Assembly (NCBI RefSeq): GCF_000384295.1
Contig: NZ_KB913037.1
Span: forward strand, 3,148,649-3,212,648
DNA: 64,000 nt
Origin: Amycolatopsis balhimycina FH 1894
Lineage (GTDB): Bacteria; Actinomycetota; Actinomycetes; Mycobacteriales; Pseudonocardiaceae
Reading direction: 5' to 3'
The notes beneath the pieces were generated by a model that had not been told where the DNA came from, did no database searches, and saw nothing but the letters and a program-made list of their open reading frames with translations. The position numbers were made by a program, and so were the translations under genes. Shown here one piece after another: positions 25,201 to 34,970 of this stretch; the stretch's first letter is position 1; each line of letters opens with the position of its first letter.

Positions 25201-28017
25201 GGAGATCTCGGCGCCGGTCGGGCCGATCCGGGTCGTCGTGACCACCGTCGGCTTGTCCCCGCGCATGAGGTACGCCGTGCGGACGTTCGGCACGTCCGGG
25301 TGGTCGGTCCTGGTCCACGTCGGCGTCCACACCGCGACCGCGCGGCCGAGCGCGTCGTAGGACATCTCCGTCTTGCGCAGGTTGGGGTCGGTGACCAGTG
25401 TCGGCACGCCCCACGCCGGGTCGAGCGCCGTGGTCGTCACGAGCCCGGCGGGGACCGCGTCGGTGCCCGGGCTGGTGACCACGGTCTGCGTGACCGGGCC
25501 GCCGTCGGCCGGGGTGTAGGCCGTCGTCGTGGTGCGCCCGAGCACGTCGGTGGCGGCGGTGACGCGTCCCTGCGCGTCGTACGTCGCCGTCCCGGTCGTC
25601 AGGTACACCGGACCCGCGGCCGGGCGGTCCTTCGCGACCTCCGTCTTCGTCGCGTTGCCGTGCGCGTCGTACGTGGTCTTCGCGTCGGAAAGCGCGTCGC
25701 GCGGATACTCGGCCGAAGCGCCGCAGCGGACGGAATCCGTCCAGACGTGCCCGGGCAGGCTCATCAGCCAGGCGCCGTCGTTGCGCGCGTATTCGGTGTG
25801 CGCGCACCGGTCGTCGGCGTCCGTCCCGGTGTCGCCGAGGTCGTTGACCGCGGTGGCGAGCCCGAGATCGTCGTACGTCGTCTCGGTCCGCGTCGTCCGC
25901 CATCCCGTGCCTACGGCCGTGTACCCGCGCGAGACGCCCGGACGCACCAGGTACGCCTTGAACGCGCCGCGCGTCGCCACCGGGCCCTGCACCGCAGGCT
26001 CGGTGATCGTCTTGCTCAGCCGTGGCGGGTCCGGCTGGTCCGACGCTCCTTCCCGCGCGAAGGTCGCCGTCTCGAGCCCGAAGCCCTCCAGCCAGTCGGC
26101 GTCGGCGCGCACGCCGCCCTCGGAGTCGGTGACGGTGGCCGAACGCGTCCCGGACGGCAGGTGGTCACCGTCCATGCCGCGGTAGAACCGCTGCTCGGAC
26201 ATCGTGACCGGGCCGGCCGGGTCGTCCGCGGTACCGCTTCGGACGCGGACCCGGCCGAAGCCGCGGAACTCGTTCCACGTCCGCTTGTCGTCCTTGGTGA
26301 ACTCCGAGGTGTCCCAGTGCCAGGCCGCGCCGTCGAGGTACTCGTACCGCGTGACCTGCTCGGGGAACGTCGACGCCGGCTGGCCGTCGACGGTCAGCCG
26401 GTCCGTCTGGACGACGGCCGTGACGACGTACTTGTGGAAGTAGTCCGTGCGCTCGGCCATGTTCTTCTTCGCCCACCGCACCGGGAAGCACCGCTTGGTG
26501 TTGCTCTCCGGGTTCGCGGGCAGGTTCCCGGCCTTGCACTCGGATTCGTACGTGATCGACGTGACGCCACCGGTTTCCGAGACGATCCCGGTGATGCGGT
26601 AGCGCATGAGCGGCGACGCGCCGTCTTCCGGCAGTTCGACGCGGTTGTACATCGGCGTGCCCTGGAACGTCACCGACGGCATGTCCACCGGCGCGCCGGC
26701 CAGGCCGGTGTGCTTGATCCCCTTGAGCCACAACGCGGCCTTCTCGCCGTCACCCGGGTCGGGGTACTGCTGGTCCAGGTCCCACCGGTCGACGTCGCCG
26801 AAGTCCGTGCCCCGCCACACCTTCGTGGTCACCGACGCCAGCCGCTTGGTGGTCCAGAACGTCGGCGAGTGGTTCCCCGCGCAGGCGGCCGTGTCGCACT
26901 TGGCTTCCCATGGCACGTCGGGCCAGTTCGCGGCTGCCTCCGGACGGCAGTCGCTGCCCGGCACGCACCGGTCGGCCGTCGTGAACACGACGCGCCCGGA
27001 CGGCTGCGCGGCGCCGTGACCCAGCCCGTAGTCGATGTGGTCCAGGTAGCCGCCCCGGGCGTAGGGCACCGCGGCGTCCTTGCCGTCGAACCCGTAGGAG
27101 TTCGTTTCCTTCGTGTAGTAGTAGCGCATCTCGTTGCCGTTGCGGTCGACGACCTTGTCCAGGTTCCACCGCCACGGCTGCGTGCACGACGAGGCGTCGA
27201 ACGACGCCCCGTGGCACGGCTCGCCGGAGTCGTCACCGAACACCGGCACCGTCCACGTCGAGTCCGCCTCCGACCCGAAGAAGTACTGGGTCCCGTCGAC
27301 CGTGGTGATCTTCCAGTACTCGCCGTCGTTGTCGCCGTTGGCGGCGCCGGTCAGGTGCTCGATCCGCGACCCGTCGTCACCGCGCGACCGCCACTTGCCG
27401 GTCGCGTCGTCGCGGATGAGCTGCCCGCCCGCGCCGCCGTAGGACGCCGTCGCGTTGTCGCTGCGCCAGCACAGGTCCCCCACCTGTGCCGGCTTGACGT
27501 CGCCCTCGGAGTCCGTCGAGCACCCCCAGTAAGCACGCTCGACGAACCCCGAGGACAAGTCCCAGCCGTCTCCCACCCAGGACGGCTGGTTGTTCGTCAC
27601 CATCGTCCGGCCGTCCACCGCGGACGACCGGTACGACAGCGACAAGCCCGGCGCCGGCCCGGCCGCCGGCGGTACCCGCAGCGGGTACGACCAGGTGAAA
27701 TCGCCGGTGTGCGGCGAAACCGCCCACGACGCCGACGGCGAGAGCGGTGACGCCGTCGCCGTGCCCGCTCCCTCCTGCGCGGGCTTGGCCTGCTGGTTGC
27801 CGGTCAGCGCGTGCGCCGACGCCTGGTCGGGCTCGATGGTCCGCCACGACGGGCCGGACACCGGCACCGACGGGGTGCCGTCGAGCTTGACCGACGGCTC
27901 CCCGGCCCACGCCGAGGGCGCGGCGACGGCCAGCAGCAAGGACGCCGCGAGTTGCGTGGCGACCACGAAGGTCAGGCCACGTCGGGATCTTCTGCGCACA
28001 ACTCTCCCCTTGGTCAT
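22246..28017 (-). CDS. Secreted RHS-repeat protein with a beta-solenoid C-terminal tip
   Basis: 1923 residues. A signal peptide (about 1-38, basic RRRSRRG then hydrophobic) is followed by an SpvB/TcdB-like start (PLRVPPAAGPAPGLSLSYRSS), a central region of many YD repeats (about 900-1600) and the Rhs core box REYDPDTGRFISVDPLL ending in DPSGL near 1629. The variable tip (1630-1923) has Cys-containing linkers, a hydrophobic pre-toxin-like stretch (CDVVNVIWYGAEGDTENALIS) and, from about 1832, a Gly/Val/Asp-rich array (GDVVINGGVIDGTVRGDLYV) resembling a bactofilin-like beta-solenoid. No known toxin motif was seen and no immunity gene follows. Tip DNA (22246-22900) is visibly poorer in GC than the core. 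Start ATG at 28017 overlaps the LamG stop (TGATG). Confidence 0.88.
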   Translation of the reverse strand: MTKGRVVRRRSRRGLTFVVATQLAASLLLAVAAPSAWAGEPSVKLDGTPSVPVSGPSWRTIEPDQASAHALTGNQQAKPAQEGAGTATASPLSPSASWAVSPHTGDFTWSYPLRVPPAAGPAPGLSLSYRSSAVDGRTMVTNNQPSWVGDGWDLSSGFVERAYWGCSTDSEGDVKPAQVGDLCWRSDNATASYGGAGGQLIRDDATGKWRSRGDDGSRIEHLTGAANGDNDGEYWKITTVDGTQYFFGSEADSTWTVPVFGDDSGEPCHGASFDASSCTQPWRWNLDKVVDRNGNEMRYYYTKETNSYGFDGKDAAVPYARGGYLDHIDYGLGHGAAQPSGRVVFTTADRCVPGSDCRPEAAANWPDVPWEAKCDTAACAGNHSPTFWTTKRLASVTTKVWRGTDFGDVDRWDLDQQYPDPGDGEKAALWLKGIKHTGLAGAPVDMPSVTFQGTPMYNRVELPEDGASPLMRYRITGIVSETGGVTSITYESECKAGNLPANPESNTKRCFPVRWAKKNMAERTDYFHKYVVTAVVQTDRLTVDGQPASTFPEQVTRYEYLDGAAWHWDTSEFTKDDKRTWNEFRGFGRVRVRSGTADDPAGPVTMSEQRFYRGMDGDHLPSGTRSATVTDSEGGVRADADWLEGFGLETATFAREGASDQPDPPRLSKTITEPAVQGPVATRGAFKAYLVRPGVSRGYTAVGTGWRTTRTETTYDDLGLATAVNDLGDTGTDADDRCAHTEYARNDGAWLMSLPGHVWTDSVRCGASAEYPRDALSDAKTTYDAHGNATKTEVAKDRPAAGPVYLTTGTATYDAQGRVTAATDVLGRTTTTAYTPADGGPVTQTVVTSPGTDAVPAGLVTTTALDPAWGVPTLVTDPNLRKTEMSYDALGRAVAVWTPTWTRTDHPDVPNVRTAYLMRGDKPTVVTTTRIGPTGAEISGNTIYDGLLRPRQAQAPAIGGGRLLTDTRYDSQGRAWKTTQPYYNDKAVDDGLWIASDVDIPGHTRTHFDGAGRADASIYFAGAFEKRRTSTAYFGDHVDVTPPAGGTPTSTYTDARGQTVELRQLHNGGFDATRYTYTKAGQAETMTDPSGAVWRFGYDFLGRQVSSDDPDSGLSTKTYDDAGQVLTARDARGSVLAYTYDSLGRPTGKFAGSAAGKKLAEWTYDTVTKGKGKPASSTSWVDDKPYAGKVLSYDPAYRPTGTSVIIPPAEGLLAGTYSSYTGYNPDGSVSSQSYAAAGELPAETVSFAYDELGPLASSSGGYDGSTTELVSATNLTRYGEPARLTLGTGTKRVWLSQYYDQNDRRLTRSIVDTETPSPMQSDVHYSYDPAGSVTSLADTFAGDVQCFRSDGLQRLTEAWTAPSCSDSPSVAGLRGPAPYWQSFTYDKAGNRATDTRHAASGDVVRTSAGQVPGHAHALGSVSSPGGSVSYQYTAAGQLASRSSGEQFTWDEQGKLASVTKGSQATSYVYDASGGRLIRRDPAGTTLYLGGQELRVAAAGGNPTVTRYYGHGGRTIAMRQGRGTLTWLASDHQSTARTAIDSGTLAVTHRRQLPFGGPRDAASFPGERGFAGGVKDASTGLTHLGAREYDPDTGRFISVDPLLSPGDPQQLNGYTYSNNNPITMSDPSGLKLRGSLDDGCPLETGCQGSGGNSGTNNGTKNAGVMEPIGKRPGLPPASDRPPRTVVINVVKLPDDGKCREVGSSGYGSQPCQGSDNCPTGYMRQSGYLQNNGAPSPCVSVPTSMTSEEGHMLLDICGTLPIPYLSQGCDVVNVIWYGAEGDTENALISAMGLAPGPGDVGTGARLIKDAIKIHSACHGGCGVKSGPHSHVKEGDVVHGDIDGDVVINGGVIDGTVRGDLYVGEGGAIVRGGVDGSVYFISEGDKLAILQTRDVGGSVNVNDSGRHIFQGRVIGGGVNINKPWGG

Positions 28018-31000
28018 CACGCGGTGAGCACGTAGCCCAGCGGGCCGCGCACGGTCTGGCCCTCGCAGGTCGCGCTCGACGACACGAACAGCTCCCCGGC
28101 CGACGGCCCGGTGTTCAGCGAGCACTGGTAGATCCGGATGTTCGGCCGGTTCGCGGGCGGCTGGGTCCAGACGTAGCCGATCTGGTGCTGGACGGTCTTG
28201 CCGTCGCACGCCGGATCGGCCGACACGAACCGGTCCGAACCGTCCACACAGGACATCAGCAGCTGCGTGCCCGGCTCGTTCGTGCGCGCCACCAGGCCGA
28301 GGGAACCCTCGAACCGGTAGCCCGGCGGCACGTCGTCCGCGACCACCGCGTGCTCGGCCACTCCCGGCAGGAAGTACCGCACGAGCGGCGCGTAGGCCGG
28401 GAGGTACCCGAGCAGGCCGTCGACCTGCTGCCCTTCGCACGTCGGCGAGTTCGAGTCGAAGCGCTCGCCCTTGAACAGGCACCGGTACAGCGGCATCGTC
28501 GTCACCCCGGCGGGCGGGTCGAGGTAGCTCGATCCCAGCGCGCCCAGTTTCGCCGCGCCTTCGCAGTTCGGGTCGATCGAGGTGAACGCGTCGACGTCGT
28601 TGATCAGGCAGCTGAACATCGGGTGCGTCCCGGCCGTGCCCGCGGGCAGCGTCCGGCCCAGCGGCGTCTCGAACCGGTAGCCGGCCGGGGCCGCCCCGAA
28701 CCGGTCCCAGATCCCGCCGGCAGGCGCGACCGTGCGGTGGTCGCCGGGGGTGGTGAACCGGCCGAGCTGCCCACCGGCGGCCGGCGGCCAGCCGGCGCGG
28801 GCCCGGATCTCGTCGTCGGGCACCACGCCCTCGTCCGTGGTGACCTCGTCGATCGCGCCGGTGAAGAACCCGGCGGGCACGCCGTGCTCCAGGTCCCGCC
28901 CGATCGTCAGGCCGCCCCAGGCGGTCCAGAGCAGCACGTTGTCCTTCGTGCCGACGAGCTCCCCGTTGACGTACAGCCGGAGCTGGCGCGCCGGGTAGTC
29001 GTAGACACCGGTCAGGTGCGTCCAGATCCCGAACGCCGGCGCCTGCGTGGAGTTCGCGTAGGTCAGCGGGCGGTAGTCCGCCGTGGCGTCGTCGGCCGTC
29101 GCGGCGCCGAAGATCCAGCGCCCGATCTCCGGGCGGTACTGCAGCACGAACCCGCTGTGCCGCGCGCCGTCCTGGCCGGCGACGGTGGCCACCTTGTCGT
29201 CGCGGGTCGGCTTCGCCCACGCCGCGACGGTGAAGCTGTCGCGCATGATGGCCCCGACGTTCGCCGTGGTGGCCGCGGACGCGCCGTCGAGCTGCAGCGC
29301 CTTGCCGGACTGGCCGGCCGGGTAGGTCGCGGTGCCGGCCAGCGTGGTCGGGTTCCCGACCCACGACGTGTCCTTCACCGTGCCGTCGTCGAAGCCCCAG
29401 CGGCCGTGCGACGCGGGTGGGATGTCCTCGTGCACCTTCCGGACCTCGGCGTCCGACAGCGCCTTGCCGCGGTACGCGCGGACCTCCTCGATGCCGCCCT
29501 TGAAGAAGCACTGGTTCACGCCGTCCCAGCGGCACCGGCCGATCGAGAACTTCCCGTTCGCAGGCGGCACGGTGACCCCGGACATCGCCCCGGAAAGCGC
29601 GCCGTTCACGTACAGCTTCAGCTGACCCACGAGCTGGCCCGGCGGCCGGTCGTAGACGAGCGTGAGATGTACCCAGCCGTCCGTGTAGCCGGTTTCGGTG
29701 GACAGGACGTACTTCAGCTCGCCTCCCGCCCCCACGACGGCGGCCCACTTCTTCGCCGTCGGGTCGTACTGGACGTAGAAGGAGCTGTACCGGTCACCGT
29801 CCTGACCGAACACCGTCGTGTAACCGGTGCTGTTCTTGTTGAACGCCCACGCCGAGACCGAGAAGCTCTGCGCCGTGTCGACGACCGGGCCCGCGGTCTC
29901 CGCGTACCCGGACTTGCCGTCGAACCAGCCGGTGTAGGCGTCCCGGCCGGTGTGCCAGCCCGCGCCCGGGCTCAGCGTCGCGGTGTTCCCGCGTCCGCTG
30001 GAGTCGGCCGCGGTCGTACCGGTGTTCTCGTCGAACTTCCAGCGCCCGGCGTCGGCCGGCGGCAGCGGCGCGGCCTGGGCGGCCGGGTAGGACCGCCACA
30101 GCGCGGACACCCGGTCGGCGGTCAGCGCGCCGCTGTAGAGCCGGACGTCGTCGACGCCGCCGCGCCAGTACCCGCCCCACTCGCCCGCCGTCTTCGCCCG
30201 GCCGACCTGCAGCCCACCGGTGCCCTGCCACGGCTTGAGCAGCGTGCCGGGCTCCTTGCGGGTTCCGTCGACGTACAGCCAGATCGTCTTGCCCGGCGCG
30301 TCGTACACGCCGGCCAGGTGCACCCAGCTGTTCAGCTCGCCAGGGATGACCGCCAGGGACGCCTTGGTCACCGAGCCGCCCTCCTCCGGCACCTCGAAGA
30401 TCCAGTTCCCGTCGTGGCCGGAGTCGTCGACGACGTGCCCGAGCCGGAACTTGCTCGTGGTGTTCCCGCCGTCCAGTGACACCGCGCTGAGGAAGCACCG
30501 CGGCGTTTTGCCGATGTCACACGGGTTGTCCTTGAGGTTGACCCACGCCGACACCGTGAAACTGCTGTCGGTGCGCACGTCCACCCCGGACGTCGCGGCG
30601 TAGGCGCCGGTGCCGGACAGGTCGAGCGCGTTGCCGATCCGGCCGGGGGTGAACGTCGCGCCCGAGCCCAGCGTCGCCGGCTTCGTGCCGACGGCGTCGC
30701 CGCCGCGGGTTCCCCCGCCTTCGTCGAACGTCCAGTCGTGGGCGAGGCTGACGTCCCGCCCGGCCAGCGTCTGGACCTCCCCGCCGATCAGCGCGCGGCT
30801 GTAGAGCGAGACGTCGTCGATGGCGCCGGTGAACAGCTCGGCGTTCGGGTTGTCCGCCCACAACGACCGTCCGAACTGGACACCGCCGGTGGCGTCGAAC
30901 CCGCCGGTGTGCGCGGCCGACGCGGCGAGCACGCCGTTGACGTACAGCTCGATCCGCTGCCGGTCCTCGCTGTACACACCCGCCAGGTGCGTCCACACCC

Positions 31001-34000
31001 CGGGCTGCGCGACCGGTCCGGTCGCCTCGTCGCCCGGCTGCGCCCGATCGGCGTTCATGGCGACGAAGCCCCAGCGCCCGTCGGAGAGCGCGCGCAGGTC
31101 GAACCCGGCCACGTGCGCCCCGCTCTGGGACACCACCGCCGCCTGGGCACCGATGTTGTCCAGCCGCGCCCACGCCGTCACCGAGAAGCTGTGGTCGGTG
31201 TGCACCACCGACGCGGTCGTCGAGGCGTACCCGGAGCCGGCGAGCCGCAGGGCGAGGTCGCCCGGGTCCGGCTGGTTAGTCTGGCCGGCCGCCCAGTCCG
31301 CGCCCGGGCTGTAGGTGCCGCCGAACTTGCCGTTCGCGTCGGCGACGTCGCCGTCGAACTTCCACGTCGCCGCGGTGACGGCGGCGCCGGTGACCAGCGA
31401 GCGCACCTCGTCCACCGAGATCGCCCTGCTGTAGACCCGGACGTCGTCGACCGTGCCGGGCAGCCGGTGGCTCGTCCCGCCGTTGACCATTGCCCCGCCG
31501 ACGCGGAACGCGTGCTGCGCCTGCCACGGCGTCACCCGGCCGGTCTCGCCGATCGGCTCTCCGTCGACGTAGAGCCGGATCTTGCCGCTGGGTGCGTCGT
31601 AGGTCCCGGCGAGGTGATACCACTGGTCGCGTTCCGGCTTGTAGCCGGTGTTCACCCAGTCGTAGCCCGACGTGTCCCCGTCCGCGTGGGGCAGCACGAA
31701 CACCCAGGTCTTGTTCTGGTACTGCAGGCAGAACGCGCAGATCTTCTCGCCGTCCTGGCTGAGCACGGTGAACGTGCCGTTCTCGTCGGCGCCGGCGTCC
31801 AGCCGGACGTACGCGGCGACCGAGAAGCTCTGGTCCGTGCGCACCATCGGGCCGGCGGTCGTGGCACCGCCGGTGACGCCGTCGAAGTGCACGCCGCGGC
31901 CGACCGCGCCGTCCGGGACGAACGCCGCGCCGCCCTGCAGCACCGCGTCCGCGCCGCCCTCGACGGCGTTGCGCGCGGTGGTGCCCTTGTCCTGGTCGAA
32001 CTTCCACTGCGCGACCTGGACGTTGCCCGCGCTGACCAGGCCGGCCACCTCGGTGGCCGACAGCGGGCGGTCGAAGATCTGCGCCTCGTCGACCGCGCCC
32101 GGCCACGGGTCGACGATCTTGCCGTCCCAGACGAGCCTGCCGATCCGGACCGGGCCACCCGCGTTGTCCGTGGCCGGCGGGGCGTGCGCGGTCCCGGCGA
32201 GCTTCCCGTCGACGAAGAGCCGGATCTCGTTCGCGTCCCGGTCGTACACGCCGGCCAGATGGGTCCAGGTGTTCAGCTGCGGTACCCCGGCCGCCGTCTG
32301 GGCCATCGCGATGCTCGTCCACGAGTCCGTCGAGGTCGATTTCCCGAACGTCCAGTGCGCGTCGCTGCCGTCGTTCTCGGCCCGGTACCACAGCGCGAAA
32401 CCGGGGAACTTCAGGCCGTCCTGGCTGATGACCGCCCGGGCGCCGTTGTTGCGCTGCAGGTTCACCCACGCCGACACGGTGAACCCGGCGGCGGTCCGGA
32501 TCGCGTTCGGGGCGGTGACGTCGTCGTCGATGCCGTCGAGCTTGATGGCCGAGCCGAGCGCGCCACCGGCCTGGATGGTCGCGCCGTTGTTCAGCGTGCC
32601 GTGCCGGTCGCCGAGGAACGCGCTGTCCTGCGCGGTGCCGTCGAACGCCCACTTGGCCAGCGGGCCGTTGCCGGCGCGGACGTAGAACCGGTACTCGCGC
32701 TGTTCGCTTTCGTTGCCCGCCCGGTCGTAGCTGCGCACGTACAGCGTCTGCGGCCCGTCGCCCGGCGGGGTCAGCTTGACCGTCGTGCCGCCGCCGAGGG
32801 AGTCCGCGTCGACCTGGGTGTCCGGCTTGTCCTGCCAGCCGTACTTGTAGTGGTCGATGTCCCCGACGCCGTTGCTGCCGAAGGTGAACGTGCCCGGCAC
32901 GTCCGTGCCGCCGTGCCAGCGGTTGTCCTCTGTGTACAGATCCGAGCCCACCGTCGGCGGCCGCGGGACTCCCGTGCGGTCCACGACGAACGAGGCGCCG
33001 CTCGCCGCCGGGCTGGACGTCGCGCCGTCACAGCCGTGCACCCACCAGCCGATCTGCTGGCCGTCCTTGTCGCTGAGGTCGATCGTGGCCGTGTGGACGG
33101 CGCCGGACGTCTGCACGGCCCCGTTCCACGACGCGATTTCCTTGCCGTTGGATGAAACCCGCCACTGCGGGAACAGCAGGTCGCCGTCCGGATCGGCGGT
33201 CTGCGCGCGCAGCGTGATGGAGTCCTGGGCGACGTAGGGCAGGCCACCGCAGAACTTGCACGGCGCGGGCAGCGGCGGGTCGGTGCCGATGGCGCCCGGC
33301 GTGTACGGGGTGCGGTTCCAGTTGACCTTGAGAACGGTCTGCGCCGGGTCGTACTTGCGCCACGCGTACTGGTCGCCCGAGTTGGCGGCCTTCAGGAACA
33401 GCGGGGTGTGCGACCCGCGGTCGATCTGGTCGACCGGGATGTCCCACCCGACCTCCTTCCAGCCCGTGCCGCAGGTGCCGCTGTGCACGCCGGGCACCGA
33501 CCGGGTGCGGTTCCAGCCGCCGCCCGGCTTGTTGTTCCAGATCATCCCGTTCCAGATCCCGCCGTTGGCGCGGTACACCACCTGGTCCCGGTCGGAGCAG
33601 TCGGGGCTGGAGATGGCGACCGTGGTGAACGTCGCGCCGAGCAGCGACTTGTCGGACAGGAACGAGGTGTCGTACTGGAAGTAGGACCACCCCTCGCCGA
33701 TCCCGTTGCACCAGCCGCCGTCCGGCAGGTCCCGCGGGCACTGCCCGACCTGGGCGTTCCCGTCGCCGCTGGTCCCCCAGTACGGCGTGTCCGGGTGGCC
33801 CGAGAGCACGTTGGCCCAGCCCCACTTCTGGATCGTCGACAGCGTCGGGTCGACGGTCACCGGGAACTTCACCGCCGGGTCGGCGAGGAACTTCGCGTCC
33901 GGGGTCAGCACGAGCGAGTCGTCCACAATGGACACCCCGATCGGCGCGACCTGCCCGGCGGCGTCCCACATCGTCGACGGCGGTGCGCCGAACACCTCGG

Positions 34001-34667
34001 CCCCGGCGCCGTCCACGGCCCGCAGCGAGCCGTCCCGGGCCGCGGTCAGCTTGAGCCCGTCGGCCTTGACCGCCAGCTTGACCGCCTTGAGCGCTGGGTT
34101 GCGCGCGGCTCCGGCGTCCCGCACCACGAGGTGCTGGCTGAAGCCGTCCCGCTCGGCGATCATCACCAGGTCGACGCCCGGGAGCACCTCGCGGTAGGTG
34201 GCCTGCGAGCCGGACAGCTCCGGCGCGGGCAGCTTGCCCGGCCAGGACAGCGTGAGGGCCTTGCCGTCGCGGCGCAGCGTCGCGAGCGCGGTGTCCCCGC
34301 CCGGCGACAGCGTCAGATCACCGTCGGCGGCCCGCGGCGCGACCCGGCCGTCCGCCCGCCGGCCGAGGCCGGTGTCGATGCCGACCCACCGGTCCCCGCG
34401 CCGGACCCGCACCGGGACCGGCGTCAGCTCGGCGGTGAGCGTGCCGCCGGGATTGGCGTACACGGCCCGGGTGGGCGTGCGCTCGTCGGCGACCTCCACC
34501 CGGGACCCCTGCAGCCGCGCCGCCACCATCGCCGCGGGCGCGTCCGGCGCCTCGGCGACCGCCGCCGGACGCGGCGCGACCAGCGGCCCGCTGCCGGCGA
34601 GCAGCGTCAGCATCGAACCCAGCAGGGCGGTGACCGTACCGGCCACCACCACTCGACGCATGCGCAC
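28017..34667 (-). CDS. Giant secreted LamG-domain protein
   Basis: About 2216 residues. The signal peptide is in the first 30 residues. An N-terminal region (to about 290) with a DGFSQHLVV-type fold precedes a DNRLRE-like segment (about 290-470, WGWANVLSGHPDTPYWGTSG) and a PKD/Ig-like stretch. Six LamG/concanavalin-like domains follow, each marked by a TV(L/F/A)SQDG-type strand and LAGVYD(R)(D)ANxIRLFVDG. The C-terminus has repeats of the FxSxDPxCEGxxVxGxLGY type, resembling DUF5648. Such proteins commonly precede RHS genes in actinomycetes and may bind surface glycans. Start: GTG at 34667 with GGAGGAAC six bases upstream; an ATG at 34685 overlaps that site. Translationally coupled to the RHS gene. 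Confidence 0.87.
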   Translation of the reverse strand: MRMRRVVVAGTVTALLGSMLTLLAGSGPLVAPRPAAVAEAPDAPAAMVAARLQGSRVEVADERTPTRAVYANPGGTLTAELTPVPVRVRRGDRWVGIDTGLGRRADGRVAPRAADGDLTLSPGGDTALATLRRDGKALTLSWPGKLPAPELSGSQATYREVLPGVDLVMIAERDGFSQHLVVRDAGAARNPALKAVKLAVKADGLKLTAARDGSLRAVDGAGAEVFGAPPSTMWDAAGQVAPIGVSIVDDSLVLTPDAKFLADPAVKFPVTVDPTLSTIQKWGWANVLSGHPDTPYWGTSGDGNAQVGQCPRDLPDGGWCNGIGEGWSYFQYDTSFLSDKSLLGATFTTVAISSPDCSDRDQVVYRANGGIWNGMIWNNKPGGGWNRTRSVPGVHSGTCGTGWKEVGWDIPVDQIDRGSHTPLFLKAANSGDQYAWRKYDPAQTVLKVNWNRTPYTPGAIGTDPPLPAPCKFCGGLPYVAQDSITLRAQTADPDGDLLFPQWRVSSNGKEIASWNGAVQTSGAVHTATIDLSDKDGQQIGWWVHGCDGATSSPAASGASFVVDRTGVPRPPTVGSDLYTEDNRWHGGTDVPGTFTFGSNGVGDIDHYKYGWQDKPDTQVDADSLGGGTTVKLTPPGDGPQTLYVRSYDRAGNESEQREYRFYVRAGNGPLAKWAFDGTAQDSAFLGDRHGTLNNGATIQAGGALGSAIKLDGIDDDVTAPNAIRTAAGFTVSAWVNLQRNNGARAVISQDGLKFPGFALWYRAENDGSDAHWTFGKSTSTDSWTSIAMAQTAAGVPQLNTWTHLAGVYDRDANEIRLFVDGKLAGTAHAPPATDNAGGPVRIGRLVWDGKIVDPWPGAVDEAQIFDRPLSATEVAGLVSAGNVQVAQWKFDQDKGTTARNAVEGGADAVLQGGAAFVPDGAVGRGVHFDGVTGGATTAGPMVRTDQSFSVAAYVRLDAGADENGTFTVLSQDGEKICAFCLQYQNKTWVFVLPHADGDTSGYDWVNTGYKPERDQWYHLAGTYDAPSGKIRLYVDGEPIGETGRVTPWQAQHAFRVGGAMVNGGTSHRLPGTVDDVRVYSRAISVDEVRSLVTGAAVTAATWKFDGDVADANGKFGGTYSPGADWAAGQTNQPDPGDLALRLAGSGYASTTASVVHTDHSFSVTAWARLDNIGAQAAVVSQSGAHVAGFDLRALSDGRWGFVAMNADRAQPGDEATGPVAQPGVWTHLAGVYSEDRQRIELYVNGVLAASAAHTGGFDATGGVQFGRSLWADNPNAELFTGAIDDVSLYSRALIGGEVQTLAGRDVSLAHDWTFDEGGGTRGGDAVGTKPATLGSGATFTPGRIGNALDLSGTGAYAATSGVDVRTDSSFTVSAWVNLKDNPCDIGKTPRCFLSAVSLDGGNTTSKFRLGHVVDDSGHDGNWIFEVPEEGGSVTKASLAVIPGELNSWVHLAGVYDAPGKTIWLYVDGTRKEPGTLLKPWQGTGGLQVGRAKTAGEWGGYWRGGVDDVRLYSGALTADRVSALWRSYPAAQAAPLPPADAGRWKFDENTGTTAADSSGRGNTATLSPGAGWHTGRDAYTGWFDGKSGYAETAGPVVDTAQSFSVSAWAFNKNSTGYTTVFGQDGDRYSSFYVQYDPTAKKWAAVVGAGGELKYVLSTETGYTDGWVHLTLVYDRPPGQLVGQLKLYVNGALSGAMSGVTVPPANGKFSIGRCRWDGVNQCFFKGGIEEVRAYRGKALSDAEVRKVHEDIPPASHGRWGFDDGTVKDTSWVGNPTTLAGTATYPAGQSGKALQLDGASAATTANVGAIMRDSFTVAAWAKPTRDDKVATVAGQDGARHSGFVLQYRPEIGRWIFGAATADDATADYRPLTYANSTQAPAFGIWTHLTGVYDYPARQLRLYVNGELVGTKDNVLLWTAWGGLTIGRDLEHGVPAGFFTGAIDEVTTDEGVVPDDEIRARAGWPPAAGGQLGRFTTPGDHRTVAPAGGIWDRFGAAPAGYRFETPLGRTLPAGTAGTHPMFSCLINDVDAFTSIDPNCEGAAKLGALGSSYLDPPAGVTTMPLYRCLFKGERFDSNSPTCEGQQVDGLLGYLPAYAPLVRYFLPGVAEHAVVADDVPPGYRFEGSLGLVARTNEPGTQLLMSCVDGSDRFVSADPACDGKTVQHQIGYVWTQPPANRPNIRIYQCSLNTGPSAGELFVSSSATCEGQTVRGPLGYVLTA

Positions 34668-34970
34668 CGTTGTTCCTCCCCGCATCCCCCGTGACAGACG
34701 GAGCGGAATCCTGCGAAACGGTGGCTTCAGCGCGGCATCAAACCGACATCAGGACGGCTTCACGACGGTTTACGACATTTCGGCGTCAGCGATTGGCCGG
34801 ATGGCGGAGCAACGCGGGGAAAATATCCGAAACTTCCCGCGCGGTCCAGCGAGGGTTCCGGTCTCCGGGGCGGTCGTCACCGAACAGGCGCCCCGGCCTC
34901 GGTCGGACTCGGTCAGGAAGCTGATCTTCACCGTGGAGCCCATTCCGGCCGCGTTGGCAGACTGGGTGGC
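34668..34970. other. Divergent intergenic region (LamG / GNAT)
   Basis: 303 bases carrying the promoters of the LamG-RHS unit (leftward) and the GNAT gene (rightward). Around 34740-34830 the sequence is AT-richer. No clear operator or -35/-10 pair was identified. Confidence 0.45.

Noticed and set aside
22189..27750. Open frame of about 1850 codons on the plus strand
   Set aside because: It is antisense to the RHS gene, its translation is Arg/Val/Pro-rich low-complexity sequence, and high third-position GC of the real gene creates such open frames by chance.
28018..29748. Extension of the RHS protein to about 2500 residues
   Set aside because: The added N-terminal part is the LamG gene read in the wrong frame. 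The signal peptide and TGATG coupling mark the real start at 28017.
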